Virus record (IMG/VR): IMGVR_UViG_3300036845_000159 | Span: 1-42,508 of that record | Origin: a virus | Length of the DNA stretch: 42,508 nucleotides | Strand: one strand, 5' to 3' | In this document: piece by piece, positions 1 through 7,540 of the stretch | Layout: the number at the start of each line of letters is the position of its first letter | How positions within the stretch are numbered: the stretch's first letter is position 1 | Program-made: the position numbers and the translations under genes | Notes under the pieces: generated by a model | What the model saw: only the letters and a program-made list of their open reading frames with translations | The model's database searches: none | What the model was told of the DNA's origin: nothing

Positions 1-355
1 ACGTTTCCACGACCTTGACCACGAGCCAATTGCGCACGGCGCCGCCGGGCGGGTTGGGTACCTCGGGGAACTGGAAAAGGTCGCCGCCCTTCTGCGCGAC
101 GCGCACGACGCCCTGTTTGTTGCCGTAGCAGTAGACCGCGCGGAGCACGTTTTGCAAGTTCATGCCGTTGACTTGCGACAAATCCTTTGCGCTCAACGCT
201 TGCACTTGAATGCGGATACTCACGGGCGCGGCGTACGTGGACACGACGTTGCCCGCCGCGTCGGGCGCACCTCGTCCGGTCGATTGTATCCACGGGGCGA
301 GAATGTCCGGGTTAACCGTGGTGATCGCGCCGCGCACTATGCCGTGCAAATTCAT
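1..355 (-). CDS. Neck/tail-completion-like structural protein, 3' end outside window
   Basis: A leftward gene starts at ATG 355 and runs off the left edge after 118 codons. The visible protein starts MNLHGIVRGAITTVNPD, has a central stretch with QVQALSAKDLSQVNG, and ends in a WLVVKVVE segment. From memory this pattern matches small siphophage structural proteins encoded between the HK97-gp10-like protein and the tail genes. Its ATG overlaps the stop of the upstream gene as ATGA, so translation is probably coupled. Its position after the connector genes supports a head-tail joining or tail-completion role. The family is recognised by pattern only. Confidence 0.75.
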   Translation of the reverse strand, partial: MNLHGIVRGAITTVNPDILAPWIQSTGRGAPDAAGNVVSTYAAPVSIRIQVQALSAKDLSQVNGMNLQNVLRAVYCYGNKQGVVRVAQKGGDLFQFPEVPNPPGGAVRNWLVVKVVET

Positions 356-843
356 GACTCAACCTTATACGCGACGTTGCGCACCATGACGGAATTGTGG
401 ACGAGCCCTTTATTAAACCCTTTGATCTTAACCGTCAACGCCGCGTTGTCGGCGGGCCAACGTTGGATCGAGGTAACAATGTCGTTTTTCATTTCGCGGC
501 CCAATAGTTCGAGCGATTGCGGCCCGTTGAGTTTCGTTTGAATCATGAGCTTGCCCAAACCCTTTCCCCACTTGGCCGACTGTTCCGCAATCGTGTTGCG
601 AAAGAACGGACGCGCGGGCGCGGTCTTGGTCCCAAACTCATTCCAGAATGCAACCTGAGCGACCGAGACCGAGGCCGACGGTTTGGGCGTGGCCTTGCTC
701 CCGACCGCCGACAAAAACTTGCTGTTGTCGCCTACGGGGTAATTGACGCCCTCAAGAAATCCTACCTTGAGCGAACCGCCAACGCTGATCTTATGCGCGA
801 GTGCTTGTAGTGCTATCTCGAACTTGTGCGAGCTAGCAGCCAC
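352..843 (-). CDS. HK97 gp10-like head-tail/tail component
   Basis: This 163-residue protein carries the signature of the HK97-gp10-like neck/tail group: VGFLEG near the N-terminus, then WNEFGTKTAPARPFFRN in the middle. Members sit at the head-tail interface. I chose the GTG at 843 because a longer frame would run 80 bases into the upstream DUF4054-like gene, whose stop is at 833. With the GTG the overlap is 11 bases, normal for this operon. No strong Shine-Dalgarno site is visible, so a start a few codons away is possible. It sits between a connector-like gene and another small structural gene, as expected. Confidence 0.78.
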   Translation of the reverse strand: MAASSHKFEIALQALAHKISVGGSLKVGFLEGVNYPVGDNSKFLSAVGSKATPKPSASVSVAQVAFWNEFGTKTAPARPFFRNTIAEQSAKWGKGLGKLMIQTKLNGPQSLELLGREMKNDIVTSIQRWPADNAALTVKIKGFNKGLVHNSVMVRNVAYKVES

Positions 844-1339
844 ACCCGCCGCCCCCGAACCCGTCGAACGTGTTGCCACCCCAAGGCGTGTCGCACGTTT
901 GCAGCGGCGCAACGTAAACCGCCGTGCGGAATGGCGCGGTCGCGCTCCAAAACTGCGCGCCCCATTTCGTTTGCAGATAGAACGCGCTAGCCGCCGTGGC
1001 GACCATTTCAGCGGACACGGACACGGTGCCCTCGCTCGCTTGGTTTACCCGGCCCACGATGCCCGGCGCCGGAGTCACATTTCCGGCGGCGTCGATTGAT
1101 CCATAATTCAAAAAAGCAATATGCGCGGTCACGAGGCCGAGCAACGTTTCGCGCAAGTTCGCGTTTCGCACTCGCGAGCCGCACGTATTGTTGACGTACA
1201 GTTCGGCGAGCGCGAACGCGTTTTGCATTTGCAGGTTGGTGAGCCCCGTGAAATCCGGGTACATGGCGACGAACGCGGCGGGGTCAAAGGTCACGATCCC
1301 TTGGACTATCGGCGTATTTGTACACGGAATCACGGGCAT
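833..1339 (-). CDS. DUF4054-like head-tail connector protein
   Basis: This 168-residue protein has the order typical of DUF4054 phage proteins: VTFDPAAFVAMYPDF near the N-terminus, LAELYVNNTC, LLGLVTAHIAFLNYG, VGRVNQASEGTVSVS, and an aromatic stretch with TKWGAQFWSATAPFRT. Such proteins are head-tail connector or adaptor components made between the major capsid and gp10-like genes, which is its place here. The C-terminus is Gly/Cys-rich (GFGGGGCGC), which is unusual. The ATG at 1339 lies two bases after the previous stop. Confidence 0.82.
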   Translation of the reverse strand: MPVIPCTNTPIVQGIVTFDPAAFVAMYPDFTGLTNLQMQNAFALAELYVNNTCGSRVRNANLRETLLGLVTAHIAFLNYGSIDAAGNVTPAPGIVGRVNQASEGTVSVSAEMVATAASAFYLQTKWGAQFWSATAPFRTAVYVAPLQTCDTPWGGNTFDGFGGGGCGC

Positions 1340-1341
1340 GA

Positions 1342-1764
1342 TTAAGCGGCCTTGCTGCCATCGTCCTCGGCGTCGAACGCTTTGACTTGCGGCAGTTTCT
1401 TGCGGTCGAGGGGCTCAAACCCAATCTTGCGCTCGTCGGCCTGAGCAATTGCCAACGCCTCGGTTTTGTTCTTGGCCTTCCAAATGAGTTTGTTTTTGAC
1501 GATGTTCGAGTCCTTGTGCGCGGCAACCCACGCGTCGTACACGTCCTCGTCCACGCCCTCGGTGATTCCGGGCCGGAAGTTCAATCGCGCGGGTAGCAAA
1601 ATGCTTTCGCTTTTCGCGGCGCGTTGGTGTTCCTGATTCGCGCCGGCAAGCACGATACGCTTATAGGATTCGGTACGAACAATGTTGCCATTCTCGAATT
1701 TGTAGCCCGTTTCCAAGATAAGTCCATTGGGCAATTTACAGCCCACCACACATACATTACTCAT
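1342..1764 (-). CDS. Conserved phage structural-region protein
   Basis: The 140-residue protein starts MSNVCVVGCKLPNGLILETG and contains FRPGITEGVDEDVYDAWVAAHK. Similar small proteins (a KLPNGL start and a GITxVxxDxxxxW segment) lie between capsid and connector genes in many siphophages and are annotated only as structural or hypothetical. The C-terminus is charged and probably disordered. An AGGAG site stands about 9 bases before the ATG. No enzymatic motif is seen. Confidence 0.72.
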   Translation of the reverse strand: MSNVCVVGCKLPNGLILETGYKFENGNIVRTESYKRIVLAGANQEHQRAAKSESILLPARLNFRPGITEGVDEDVYDAWVAAHKDSNIVKNKLIWKAKNKTEALAIAQADERKIGFEPLDRKKLPQVKAFDAEDDGSKAA

Positions 1765-1793
1765 ACGTCGATACTCCTATTTACTGAGGGTCG

Positions 1794-2318
1794 TTAAACA
1801 AACTTCGCCCACGTGGATACCTGAGCCAAGCCGCCCGGATTGCATCCGAACGTCACAAAAAACGGTGTGAGTTCCGCTCCCGCGATCATACCCGAAACCG
1901 CGTGGCCGTCCACTAAGTCAGCGTACACGGGGTCGCCATAAAACGCGCCGCCGGGGAACTTGAGCCAAAAGGCACCCTTGGTGATCAGGGTCACGGGATA
2001 GCCCGAGCGCAAGTAGCGCGTTCCCCGATAGACGTACGCGGATTCCCAATTAGCCCGGCGCGGGATCACGACGCCGAGGTAGTCTTGCGCCGACGTACGC
2101 GCGTTCAGGACGACGCCCGCCGAAGACGCCCAACCGAACCGGCCCGCCGCAATTCCCGTTTGGCCGGGCGCTACGCCCGCGACGAGCGCATCCTCGCCCC
2201 CGCTCCCCGACGGGTACGGAGGGCCGCCGCCGGGCTCATAGTAGTACGGCGGCAGAAAAGCGAACGCGCCCTCGTATATAGGGCCGGGGTTCACCATGGA
2301 GGGGTTGAGGTTGGTCAT
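1794..2318 (-). CDS. Capsid decoration-like protein (short paralogue)
   Basis: This 174-residue protein resembles the longer protein on the other side of the major capsid gene (3448-4371). Both have a central GRFGWA or VGNFAF strand, an LGVVIPR or IGFLARE strand, a PVTL or MVTLY strand, and both end in a PGxLAxxSTWxxx tail (GGLAQVSTWAKFV here, GELAKISTW there). That supports paralogy and a role as a head decoration or fibre-base protein. The N-terminal 60 residues are Pro/Gly/Tyr-rich. No Shine-Dalgarno site is visible, and a terminator-like hairpin lies just before the ATG, so expression may be lower than that of the capsid gene. Confidence 0.7.
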   Translation of the reverse strand: MTNLNPSMVNPGPIYEGAFAFLPPYYYEPGGGPPYPSGSGGEDALVAGVAPGQTGIAAGRFGWASSAGVVLNARTSAQDYLGVVIPRRANWESAYVYRGTRYLRSGYPVTLITKGAFWLKFPGGAFYGDPVYADLVDGHAVSGMIAGAELTPFFVTFGCNPGGLAQVSTWAKFV

Positions 2319-2320
2319 AC

Positions 2321-2352
2321 GAAAAAGGCCGCCGCGATTGCTCGGGGCGGCC
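2321..2352 (-). terminator. Terminator-like hairpin after the major capsid gene
   Basis: On the leftward strand, GGCCGCC (2352-2346) pairs perfectly with GGCGGCC (2333-2327) across a 12-base loop, followed by TTTTT. It lies 26 bases downstream of the capsid gene and directly before the next ATG (2318). It looks like an intrinsic terminator or attenuator that would reduce transcription of the downstream structural genes relative to the capsid gene. Confidence 0.65.
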
Positions 2353-2378
2353 CTTGGTTCCTTTCGCGATCCACTCGA

Positions 2379-3407
2379 TTAGAAGTGCATCGAGGCGACG
2401 ACCGCCGGGTAGTAGAACACGGTGCCCCAGGTGCCCGCGCTCTTTTTCTGGCGCCAACCGCTGTCCATGGTGATCATGGCATGTGCGCGCATTTTCTCGG
2501 TGAACGCGGAGTCAACCACTTTCTGGCCGTCCACGGTCGCCGGGATCAACTGCACGAACTCGGTGCCGCTCGCGCTCGCCGTCGAGAACTCGGGCACGGT
2601 CACGACCTTGAGATTGGGGAAACCCTTTTTCATCATGTCGTACACGTTCGTGGCGAACGTCGCGTTCGACTTGAGGAAATTGACCTCGTTGCCCGGCGAA
2701 ATGCCGAGGGTGTAGTCGCTCGTCGGCGACAGAATGCCGTTGGACTGCAAAATCGCTTGCTGAACCAACCGCAGAATGTCGTTGTAGATCACGAGCGGGT
2801 CGGTGGCCGAGAACCACGAGGACGTCGCGGCGATGGCCGCCGGCAAGCTCGGGTCGTTCACGCCGCCGTAGTTCTGCAACCCGGCGATACCGAACAGATA
2901 CGAGGTGTTTTCGAATTTCGACATTGCCAGGGCCGCGCCCTGGTTGACGCCGTTCGCCCAGTCGATGCGCGCCTTTGCGGCCCGCTCCAATTCGCGCTCG
3001 CCCCAACGGGTGAAAAGCTGATAGTGGAACGACTGGCGTTGGGGCCAGTTCACGTTGTACCCGGCCACGCCGCCCTCGTTGAAATCGCCGTACGCGGTCG
3101 TCTGACCGGTGCGTTCCACGACAGGAAACGCGGCGGTGTCCGTGACCCAATCGCCGTACTTGCGCTCGCCGTAAAGCTCGGCGGCCTTGACCGGCGAGAC
3201 CTTGACTTGAATCAAGGTCGGGTCCACGTACGTGGTGAACAAGGACAGAATGCCCGCGTTGGCGGCGGTCACAAGACCGGGCTGCGCGTCGAATGCGCCG
3301 AGGTCGCGGTCCATGAACTGTAGAGTCAACGGGGCGTCGCCCGGTCGGCTCATAAAGTGAATGCCGTACTCGGCTGCGAGGCGGGCTTGGTCGAATGCGA
3401 TTTTCAT
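2379..3407 (-). CDS. Major capsid protein, DUF2184 family
   Basis: The 342-residue protein has the features of DUF2184 major capsid proteins: an N-terminal segment ending FMDRDLGAFDAQPG, then ELYGERKYGDWVTDTAAFPV, a QRQSFHYQLFTRWGEREL segment and a C-terminal FYYPAVV strand. It would form the icosahedral shell with the HK97 fold known for the family. It lies between a decoration protein gene and a terminator-like hairpin, as expected for the most abundant structural protein. A GGAAAC Shine-Dalgarno-like site precedes the ATG at 3407. Confidence 0.9.
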   Translation of the reverse strand: MKIAFDQARLAAEYGIHFMSRPGDAPLTLQFMDRDLGAFDAQPGLVTAANAGILSLFTTYVDPTLIQVKVSPVKAAELYGERKYGDWVTDTAAFPVVERTGQTTAYGDFNEGGVAGYNVNWPQRQSFHYQLFTRWGERELERAAKARIDWANGVNQGAALAMSKFENTSYLFGIAGLQNYGGVNDPSLPAAIAATSSWFSATDPLVIYNDILRLVQQAILQSNGILSPTSDYTLGISPGNEVNFLKSNATFATNVYDMMKKGFPNLKVVTVPEFSTASASGTEFVQLIPATVDGQKVVDSAFTEKMRAHAMITMDSGWRQKKSAGTWGTVFYYPAVVASMHF

Positions 3408-3447
3408 TTGCGTGTTTCCTGAGTCAAAAACGGTTCAAGGCGTGAGC

Positions 3448-4371
3448 TTACCAAGTCGAGATTTTCGCGAGTTCGCCCGGCCCGGCAAAGCTTCGAACCA
3501 CGAACGCGGTTACCACATTGGTGGAACCGGTGATCGTTTCCGCCGCCGTGTGGAACGGGGTATTGCCGGGAATGATCAGGCCGTAAGTACCCACGCCGCC
3601 GGTCGTTCCGGGGCCGAAACTGCCGATCGTGGTACCCGCCGTCACGCCGGTGCCGGTGACCGGGTCGCCGACGGACAGCGAGCCCGAGGCAACCGCCGTC
3701 ACGTTGAGGGTGGCCGACGCCGTGGTGATGGCCTCTGCCGCCTCGGTCGTAACCGCGCCGCTCAAATTGTAGACGGCGCCCACGGTGTTAGCCGTGCCGC
3801 TCGCGAGGCTCGTCACAACGTTGCTCGCCGTGCCGGTGCCGCTGACGATATCGCCAATGGTGATCACGCCCGAGGTGATCGTCGCAAGGGTCAATTGGGC
3901 GACGGTGGACACGGTCGCGAGGCTTCCGGTACCCGTGAAACCCACTTCGCCGGTCACGCTCGTGCTGGCCGCCGTGGTCGGTGCGCCCGTGCTTTCGTCC
4001 GCGTACACGGTCGAGCCGGGGGTGACACCGTTGCCGAAGTAGGCGAAAAACTCGCCCTCGTCATACAGCGTGACCATGAAACCTTGCGGTACGACAAGCG
4101 AGTCGCCCGCCAAGTACGTGGAAATCAAACCCTGTTCCTCGCGAGCGAGGAAACCGATTTGAGTACCGCTCGTGTACGACTGCGACACGGTTTCACCCGC
4201 GCTTGCGGTTGCACCCGTGACGAACGCGAAGTTCCCCACGATCAGGCCGCCAACGGGCGCCACGAGGGCACCTTGACCGGCGAGAACCGAGGCTCGGGGA
4301 TTCTGCGACGCGAAGTCGCCGCGAACCGCCGGGGCTTGGAGGGAATTGACGGAAGTGGGAAAATTGCTCAT
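3448..4371 (-). CDS. Capsid decoration-like protein with inserted beta repeats (long paralogue)
   Basis: The ATG at 4371 gives a 307-residue protein starting MSNFPTSVNSLQAPAVRGDF. The first 125 residues (FVTGATASAGETVSQ, IGFLAREEQGLI, QGFMVTLYDEGEFFAYFG) and the last 15 match the fold outline of the 174-residue protein at 1794-2318. Between them lie about 165 Gly/Ala/Thr/Ser-rich residues containing two copies of a pattern like SGxxxxGDxVxGTG...GT..TVGxYxLS. That resembles repeated beta domains of surface-exposed capsid decorations. It is encoded immediately upstream of the capsid gene. The role is inferred from context and composition. Confidence 0.75.
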   Translation of the reverse strand: MSNFPTSVNSLQAPAVRGDFASQNPRASVLAGQGALVAPVGGLIVGNFAFVTGATASAGETVSQSYTSGTQIGFLAREEQGLISTYLAGDSLVVPQGFMVTLYDEGEFFAYFGNGVTPGSTVYADESTGAPTTAASTSVTGEVGFTGTGSLATVSTVAQLTLATITSGVITIGDIVSGTGTASNVVTSLASGTANTVGAVYNLSGAVTTEAAEAITTASATLNVTAVASGSLSVGDPVTGTGVTAGTTIGSFGPGTTGGVGTYGLIIPGNTPFHTAAETITGSTNVVTAFVVRSFAGPGELAKISTW

Positions 4372-4384
4372 GTGTGCGGTTCTC

Positions 4385-5068
4385 TTAGCGGGACAGTCGG
4401 TTGAAATGCGGGAAAGCCTTGTCCATGGTTTGGACCGTGGCCGCGTCGCCAATCACAACGCCGGTTTTCGGCGCGTTCTTGACGGACGCGGCAAACAGGG
4501 CGCGCAGTGCGGACGGGTGTACGTCCTTGTGCTCGACCTTCAAATGCGTGAGGGCGGCGCCGTAGACTTGTTCGGCGGTATCGTACGCGACCGTACCGAG
4601 TACCGGCAACACTTCCGAGCGTGCCTGAAATAGTGCGGACTGCGAGGCGCGGTCGGCGGCGATACCGTCGGCCACGAGCTTGGCGACGGCGGCCTCGTCC
4701 ATGCCCTTACCCGCGTTCACGTGGGGCTTGACGCCGCCGCGCTCGGCGGTCACGAGGTCGATATCCTCGGCGTCCATTTCCTCAAGCTCGCCGTCGGCGC
4801 CGCGCTTGCCCAAACCCCAATTGCCGTCCTTGCCCTTGACCATGTCCTCGGCCTTGGCTCCGATTTTCTTGGCCGCTTCGTCGCGCGCCTTTTCGTCCTT
4901 GGCCTTGTCCTCGGCTTCCGCTTTCGCGGCGTCCTCGGCGGCCTTGTCCTTCGCGGCCTTGTCGAGCGCGAATTGCTCGGACAAGAGACTCGTTACGTCC
5001 TCGGGCTTTTTGTCGGTTGCAATCAAACCGGCGGCGACGAGGGCGGCAGACAGTACGGAAATTTTCAT
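4385..5068 (-). CDS. Possible nested scaffold protein from internal start
   Basis: Met343 of the protease frame (ATG at 5068) begins the sequence MKISVLSAALVAAGLIATD at the exact border between the DUF2213 protease part and the low-complexity coiled-coil part. An AAGAG stretch lies about 10 bases upstream. A 227-residue scaffold initiated in frame inside a protease gene is well known in lambdoid phages. The alternative is that the scaffold is released only by proteolysis. Confidence 0.35.
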   Translation of the reverse strand: MKISVLSAALVAAGLIATDKKPEDVTSLLSEQFALDKAAKDKAAEDAAKAEAEDKAKDEKARDEAAKKIGAKAEDMVKGKDGNWGLGKRGADGELEEMDAEDIDLVTAERGGVKPHVNAGKGMDEAAVAKLVADGIAADRASQSALFQARSEVLPVLGTVAYDTAEQVYGAALTHLKVEHKDVHPSALRALFAASVKNAPKTGVVIGDAATVQTMDKAFPHFNRLSR

Positions 5069-6094
5069 GTTTAAAAACTCTTGTGGGACTTCGTCCGTTA
5101 CAAACACATCCGGGCCGACTCGACCCTCGGTGACGAGGGCGACATGGTTACCGACAATTTGACGCATTATACCGTCGTAGTGGACGCCGTCAACTATGCC
5201 GGGCGTCATATCTGCTTTATAGCGGTAGCCCGATGAAAGTTCACTCTGCGCCTTTGACTCGATTGCGTCAATACCTTTTTGGTTCCAAACCGTGAGCCGC
5301 GCTTTCAAATACGGGGCTTGCCAGTGAACGCCGGAGACAACGCCGACGGTAAGCCACTCTTGCGGGCTCGCGGCGCTGACGCCCACGTGCTTGATCATGA
5401 GTTGCTTATTCTCGAACGTGGGCGCGGCGGCCTCAAGCTCCGAGGCCGCGCGATACAGCATATAAACGCGGGTGGGATCGAGGCCAAGCTCGGCTCCGTT
5501 CGGAATTTCCGAGCCCATATACGGGCACACATTCGCCTTGGAAATGTTCACCGATTCGACATGCATATGCCCGTCCAAATCGACGGAGCGCATGGAGCGA
5601 TCAAACGCAAGCTCTAACGCGGAATCGCCCGTGAGCGCCGCGAGTAGTTCCTCGTCGGTCAAATCGAGGTCCGGATCATCCGCCGTGTTGCCGGTAAGTC
5701 CGAGATGTTCTTTTTCGTGCGCGATTTCCTTTTCAATTTGCTTTATCCACACTTCGCGGGTTGCCCGCTCGCCCTTGGTCTTGGCATTCTGCAATCGCAT
5801 AGTTTCATTGTGAAGACGCAATTCCAACGCGCTCAAGTGCGATACATCCGGGGAGTTCTCGCCCACGGATACGCTCATGCCGCCCACTTTTTTAAGCCCG
5901 GAGCCAAACTTGCCGCTAGGGTCGCGCGGGTGTTTCGATTCCTCGAACGCGTCCTCGGCCTCGAACTCGACCTCGTCCTCGCCGTTCACCTTGTACGCAA
6001 TAGCGGCGGCCTGTTCCGGGGAATGTCCCGCGCGGATCAGTTCGGCGATATTTTGGGAGCGGGCTTTTTTGCCCTTGGCGTGGTTGAGCGGCAT
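4385..6094 (-). CDS. Prohead protease/scaffold fusion, DUF2213 family
   Basis: This 569-residue protein has three parts. Residues 1-40 contain SQNIAELIRAGHSPEQAAAI, a helix-turn motif often found at the start of such proteins. Residues about 165-335 match DUF2213: MRSVDLDGHMHVE, CPYMGSEIPNG, YRYKADMTPGIVDG and IVGNHVALV. The rest (about 343-569) is Ala/Lys/Glu/Asp-rich, predicted coiled and disordered, as expected for a scaffolding domain. DUF2213 proteins are phage prohead maturation proteases. The gene is just upstream of the decoration and capsid genes. A nested in-frame ATG at 5068 may release the scaffold separately. Confidence 0.85.
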   Translation of the reverse strand: MPLNHAKGKKARSQNIAELIRAGHSPEQAAAIAYKVNGEDEVEFEAEDAFEESKHPRDPSGKFGSGLKKVGGMSVSVGENSPDVSHLSALELRLHNETMRLQNAKTKGERATREVWIKQIEKEIAHEKEHLGLTGNTADDPDLDLTDEELLAALTGDSALELAFDRSMRSVDLDGHMHVESVNISKANVCPYMGSEIPNGAELGLDPTRVYMLYRAASELEAAAPTFENKQLMIKHVGVSAASPQEWLTVGVVSGVHWQAPYLKARLTVWNQKGIDAIESKAQSELSSGYRYKADMTPGIVDGVHYDGIMRQIVGNHVALVTEGRVGPDVFVTDEVPQEFLNMKISVLSAALVAAGLIATDKKPEDVTSLLSEQFALDKAAKDKAAEDAAKAEAEDKAKDEKARDEAAKKIGAKAEDMVKGKDGNWGLGKRGADGELEEMDAEDIDLVTAERGGVKPHVNAGKGMDEAAVAKLVADGIAADRASQSALFQARSEVLPVLGTVAYDTAEQVYGAALTHLKVEHKDVHPSALRALFAASVKNAPKTGVVIGDAATVQTMDKAFPHFNRLSR

Positions 6095-6142
6095 GCCTAC
6101 ATGGTATACCGCCGGAGGTTGACGCGTCTAGGGCGCGTCAAA

Positions 6143-6166
6143 GTTCCCGTGGGAACTTGAGCGAAA
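6143..6166 (-). repeat. Inverted-repeat element TTTCGCTCAAGTTCCC-N2-GGGAAC, copy 1
   Basis: On the leftward strand this 24-bp element reads TTTCGCTCAAGTTCCC, AC, GGGAAC and contains a perfect GTTCCC/GGGAAC palindrome; the arms extend to AAGTTCCC/GGGAACTT here (6141-6158). It lies between the Mu F-like gene and the protease gene. The same element, differing only in the two central bases, is found in the opposite orientation at 20571-20594, also at the 3' end of a leftward gene. There is no T-run, so an operator or RNA-processing site is as likely as a terminator. Confidence 0.6.
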
Positions 6167-6171
6167 CGCCG

Positions 6172-7077
6172 CTAATCATCAAAGGCGGGTATGATCGCGC
6201 GTCCGGTGCATCGGCAATTGATCAGTACGCCGGGGAGAATGTGTTGCCCCTTGCCGGGGCCGTTGGCGTCCGGGTCCCACCAACCCGTTTTGATATTGTA
6301 ACGCTTGCCGTTGTTTGCCACGTGTGTGGGACGCGGCACTTTGCCCGCGCTCGAATGCTCCCATATGGCGTGGGTTATCCCGAGTTCGAGGTCGCGCGTT
6401 GCTTCAATGACGGCTTTCGCTTTCGCGTTTTGGTCTCGCGCGATCAGCGCCGCGCGCTTGATTGTCACGCCGTACGTTGCGCGCAAGTCCTTGGACAAGT
6501 CGTAAAGGTCGCCGCCGCGCATGGCCGAGCGCCACACCTTGCCTTCAATCTCTTTTAGGTACTGCGCCGGTATTGAGCGAATGAGTCCGACATTTTCCGC
6601 GACGACGCCCCGGTACGCCTCCACGCTGCCCTTGCTCGGGGCAAATTTCACGGTGAACCCGGCCTCGCGGAACGCGGCGCGCATGCTGTTTTCGGTCGCG
6701 CGAAACGATCGCTCGGCGAATTGCGCGGCCATGCGGTCGGACATAGACTCAATTTTGCGCGTCCATTTCTCGCCCCACTTCGTCATTGCGCGTTTGATAA
6801 ACAGCGACGGGGATTTGACCGCGTCGGCGGCAATCGCTACTTGAAACAATTCATAAGGGCCGCGCGCGGGCTCAAATTCCACGATAAGACCGTCACCCGC
6901 GTATCCCGTGGGCGCGGCCTCGCGGTACGCGTCGAGGATTTCGCGCACCGATAGACCCATGCTGTACACGATATGCTCAAGGCGTGATTGGTACCACGCC
7001 TCAACGCCCGCGTTCGGGCGGATCGCCCGGAGGGTTTTAAACCGGTTCGTTGCCGTCTTGAGGTGTCGGAGTCGCAT
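6172..7077 (-). CDS. Mu F-like / SPP1 gp7-like head morphogenesis protein
   Basis: The start at ATG 7077 (MRLRHLKTATNRFKTLRAIRPNAG) has a GAGG site 10-14 bases upstream and gives 301 residues. The C-terminal third has the family signature: RPTHVANNGKRYNIKTGWW followed by GQHILPGVLINCRCTGRA. Mu F-like/SPP1 gp7-like proteins are minor head proteins that associate with the portal. Here the gene lies downstream of portal and upstream of protease, the usual order, but interrupted by extra genes. The first 41 bases overlap the end of the endonuclease VII-like gene, so that gene was probably inserted at this junction. Confidence 0.85.
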   Translation of the reverse strand: MRLRHLKTATNRFKTLRAIRPNAGVEAWYQSRLEHIVYSMGLSVREILDAYREAAPTGYAGDGLIVEFEPARGPYELFQVAIAADAVKSPSLFIKRAMTKWGEKWTRKIESMSDRMAAQFAERSFRATENSMRAAFREAGFTVKFAPSKGSVEAYRGVVAENVGLIRSIPAQYLKEIEGKVWRSAMRGGDLYDLSKDLRATYGVTIKRAALIARDQNAKAKAVIEATRDLELGITHAIWEHSSAGKVPRPTHVANNGKRYNIKTGWWDPDANGPGKGQHILPGVLINCRCTGRAIIPAFDD

Positions 7078-7540
7078 ATGCGATAAGCCTCGGCAAAATG
7101 TTAGGGTCGGCGTCAATCGTGCCGAGGTACCAATTGCATTGGTGGCAAAGGATACCACGCACGCGCCCCGTGGCGTGGTCATGATCGACATGGAGCGGAG
7201 TTTTACCGGGGCGCCGCGAGCAAATTGCACACCCGCCGCCTTGCGCCGCTAGCATGGCGTCGTATTCGTTTGCCGTTAGGTTGTACTTGCGGACAAGGCG
7301 TTCACTGCGGCGGGCGCGTTTGTGCGCGGCGTCGTTTTTAAGTTCCCGCCAGCGCCGCGACCGATATCCCTGTAGCTCTAACTTGCGCTCCGGCGTGAGT
7401 TTCGCTAGCCAGTTTTCATTATTTTTCCGTTGCCGGTTGCGGTATTCCGGGTTCTCCCGCTTGAGCCATTGGTCGTAGCAGCACCGACACAACCCACGCG
7501 CTTGGTGCTTACGCGTCGGATGACACGTTGCTAGCTTCAT
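7037..7540 (-). CDS. Recombination endonuclease VII-like homing endonuclease (copy 1)
   Basis: The 167-residue protein from ATG 7540 (GAGG about 10 bases upstream) has an N-terminal Cys cluster (CRCC) and a C-terminal endonuclease VII (HNH-type, beta-beta-alpha-metal) domain: CAICSRRPG, LHVDHDHATGRVRGILC, HQCNWYLG. Paired CxxC motifs bind zinc and the DHDH segment is catalytic in the family. Free-standing phage copies are usually homing endonucleases. Its start overlaps the end of the MazZ-like gene by 32 bases and its end overlaps the start of the Mu F-like gene by 41, consistent with insertion into a gene junction. Confidence 0.87.
   Translation of the reverse strand: MKLATCHPTRKHQARGLCRCCYDQWLKRENPEYRNRQRKNNENWLAKLTPERKLELQGYRSRRWRELKNDAAHKRARRSERLVRKYNLTANEYDAMLAAQGGGCAICSRRPGKTPLHVDHDHATGRVRGILCHQCNWYLGTIDADPNILPRLIAYATPTPQDGNEPV

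Noticed and set aside
2085-3323. Long 412-residue rightward frame antisense to the major capsid gene
   Set aside because: It is Arg/His-rich, has no ribosome site and mirrors the codon pattern of the capsid gene; the DUF2184 match on the other strand is clear.
3361-4404. 347-residue rightward frame over the decoration gene
   Set aside because: Arg/Gly-rich composition typical of an antisense shadow in GC-rich DNA; the leftward frame has a recognisable protein.
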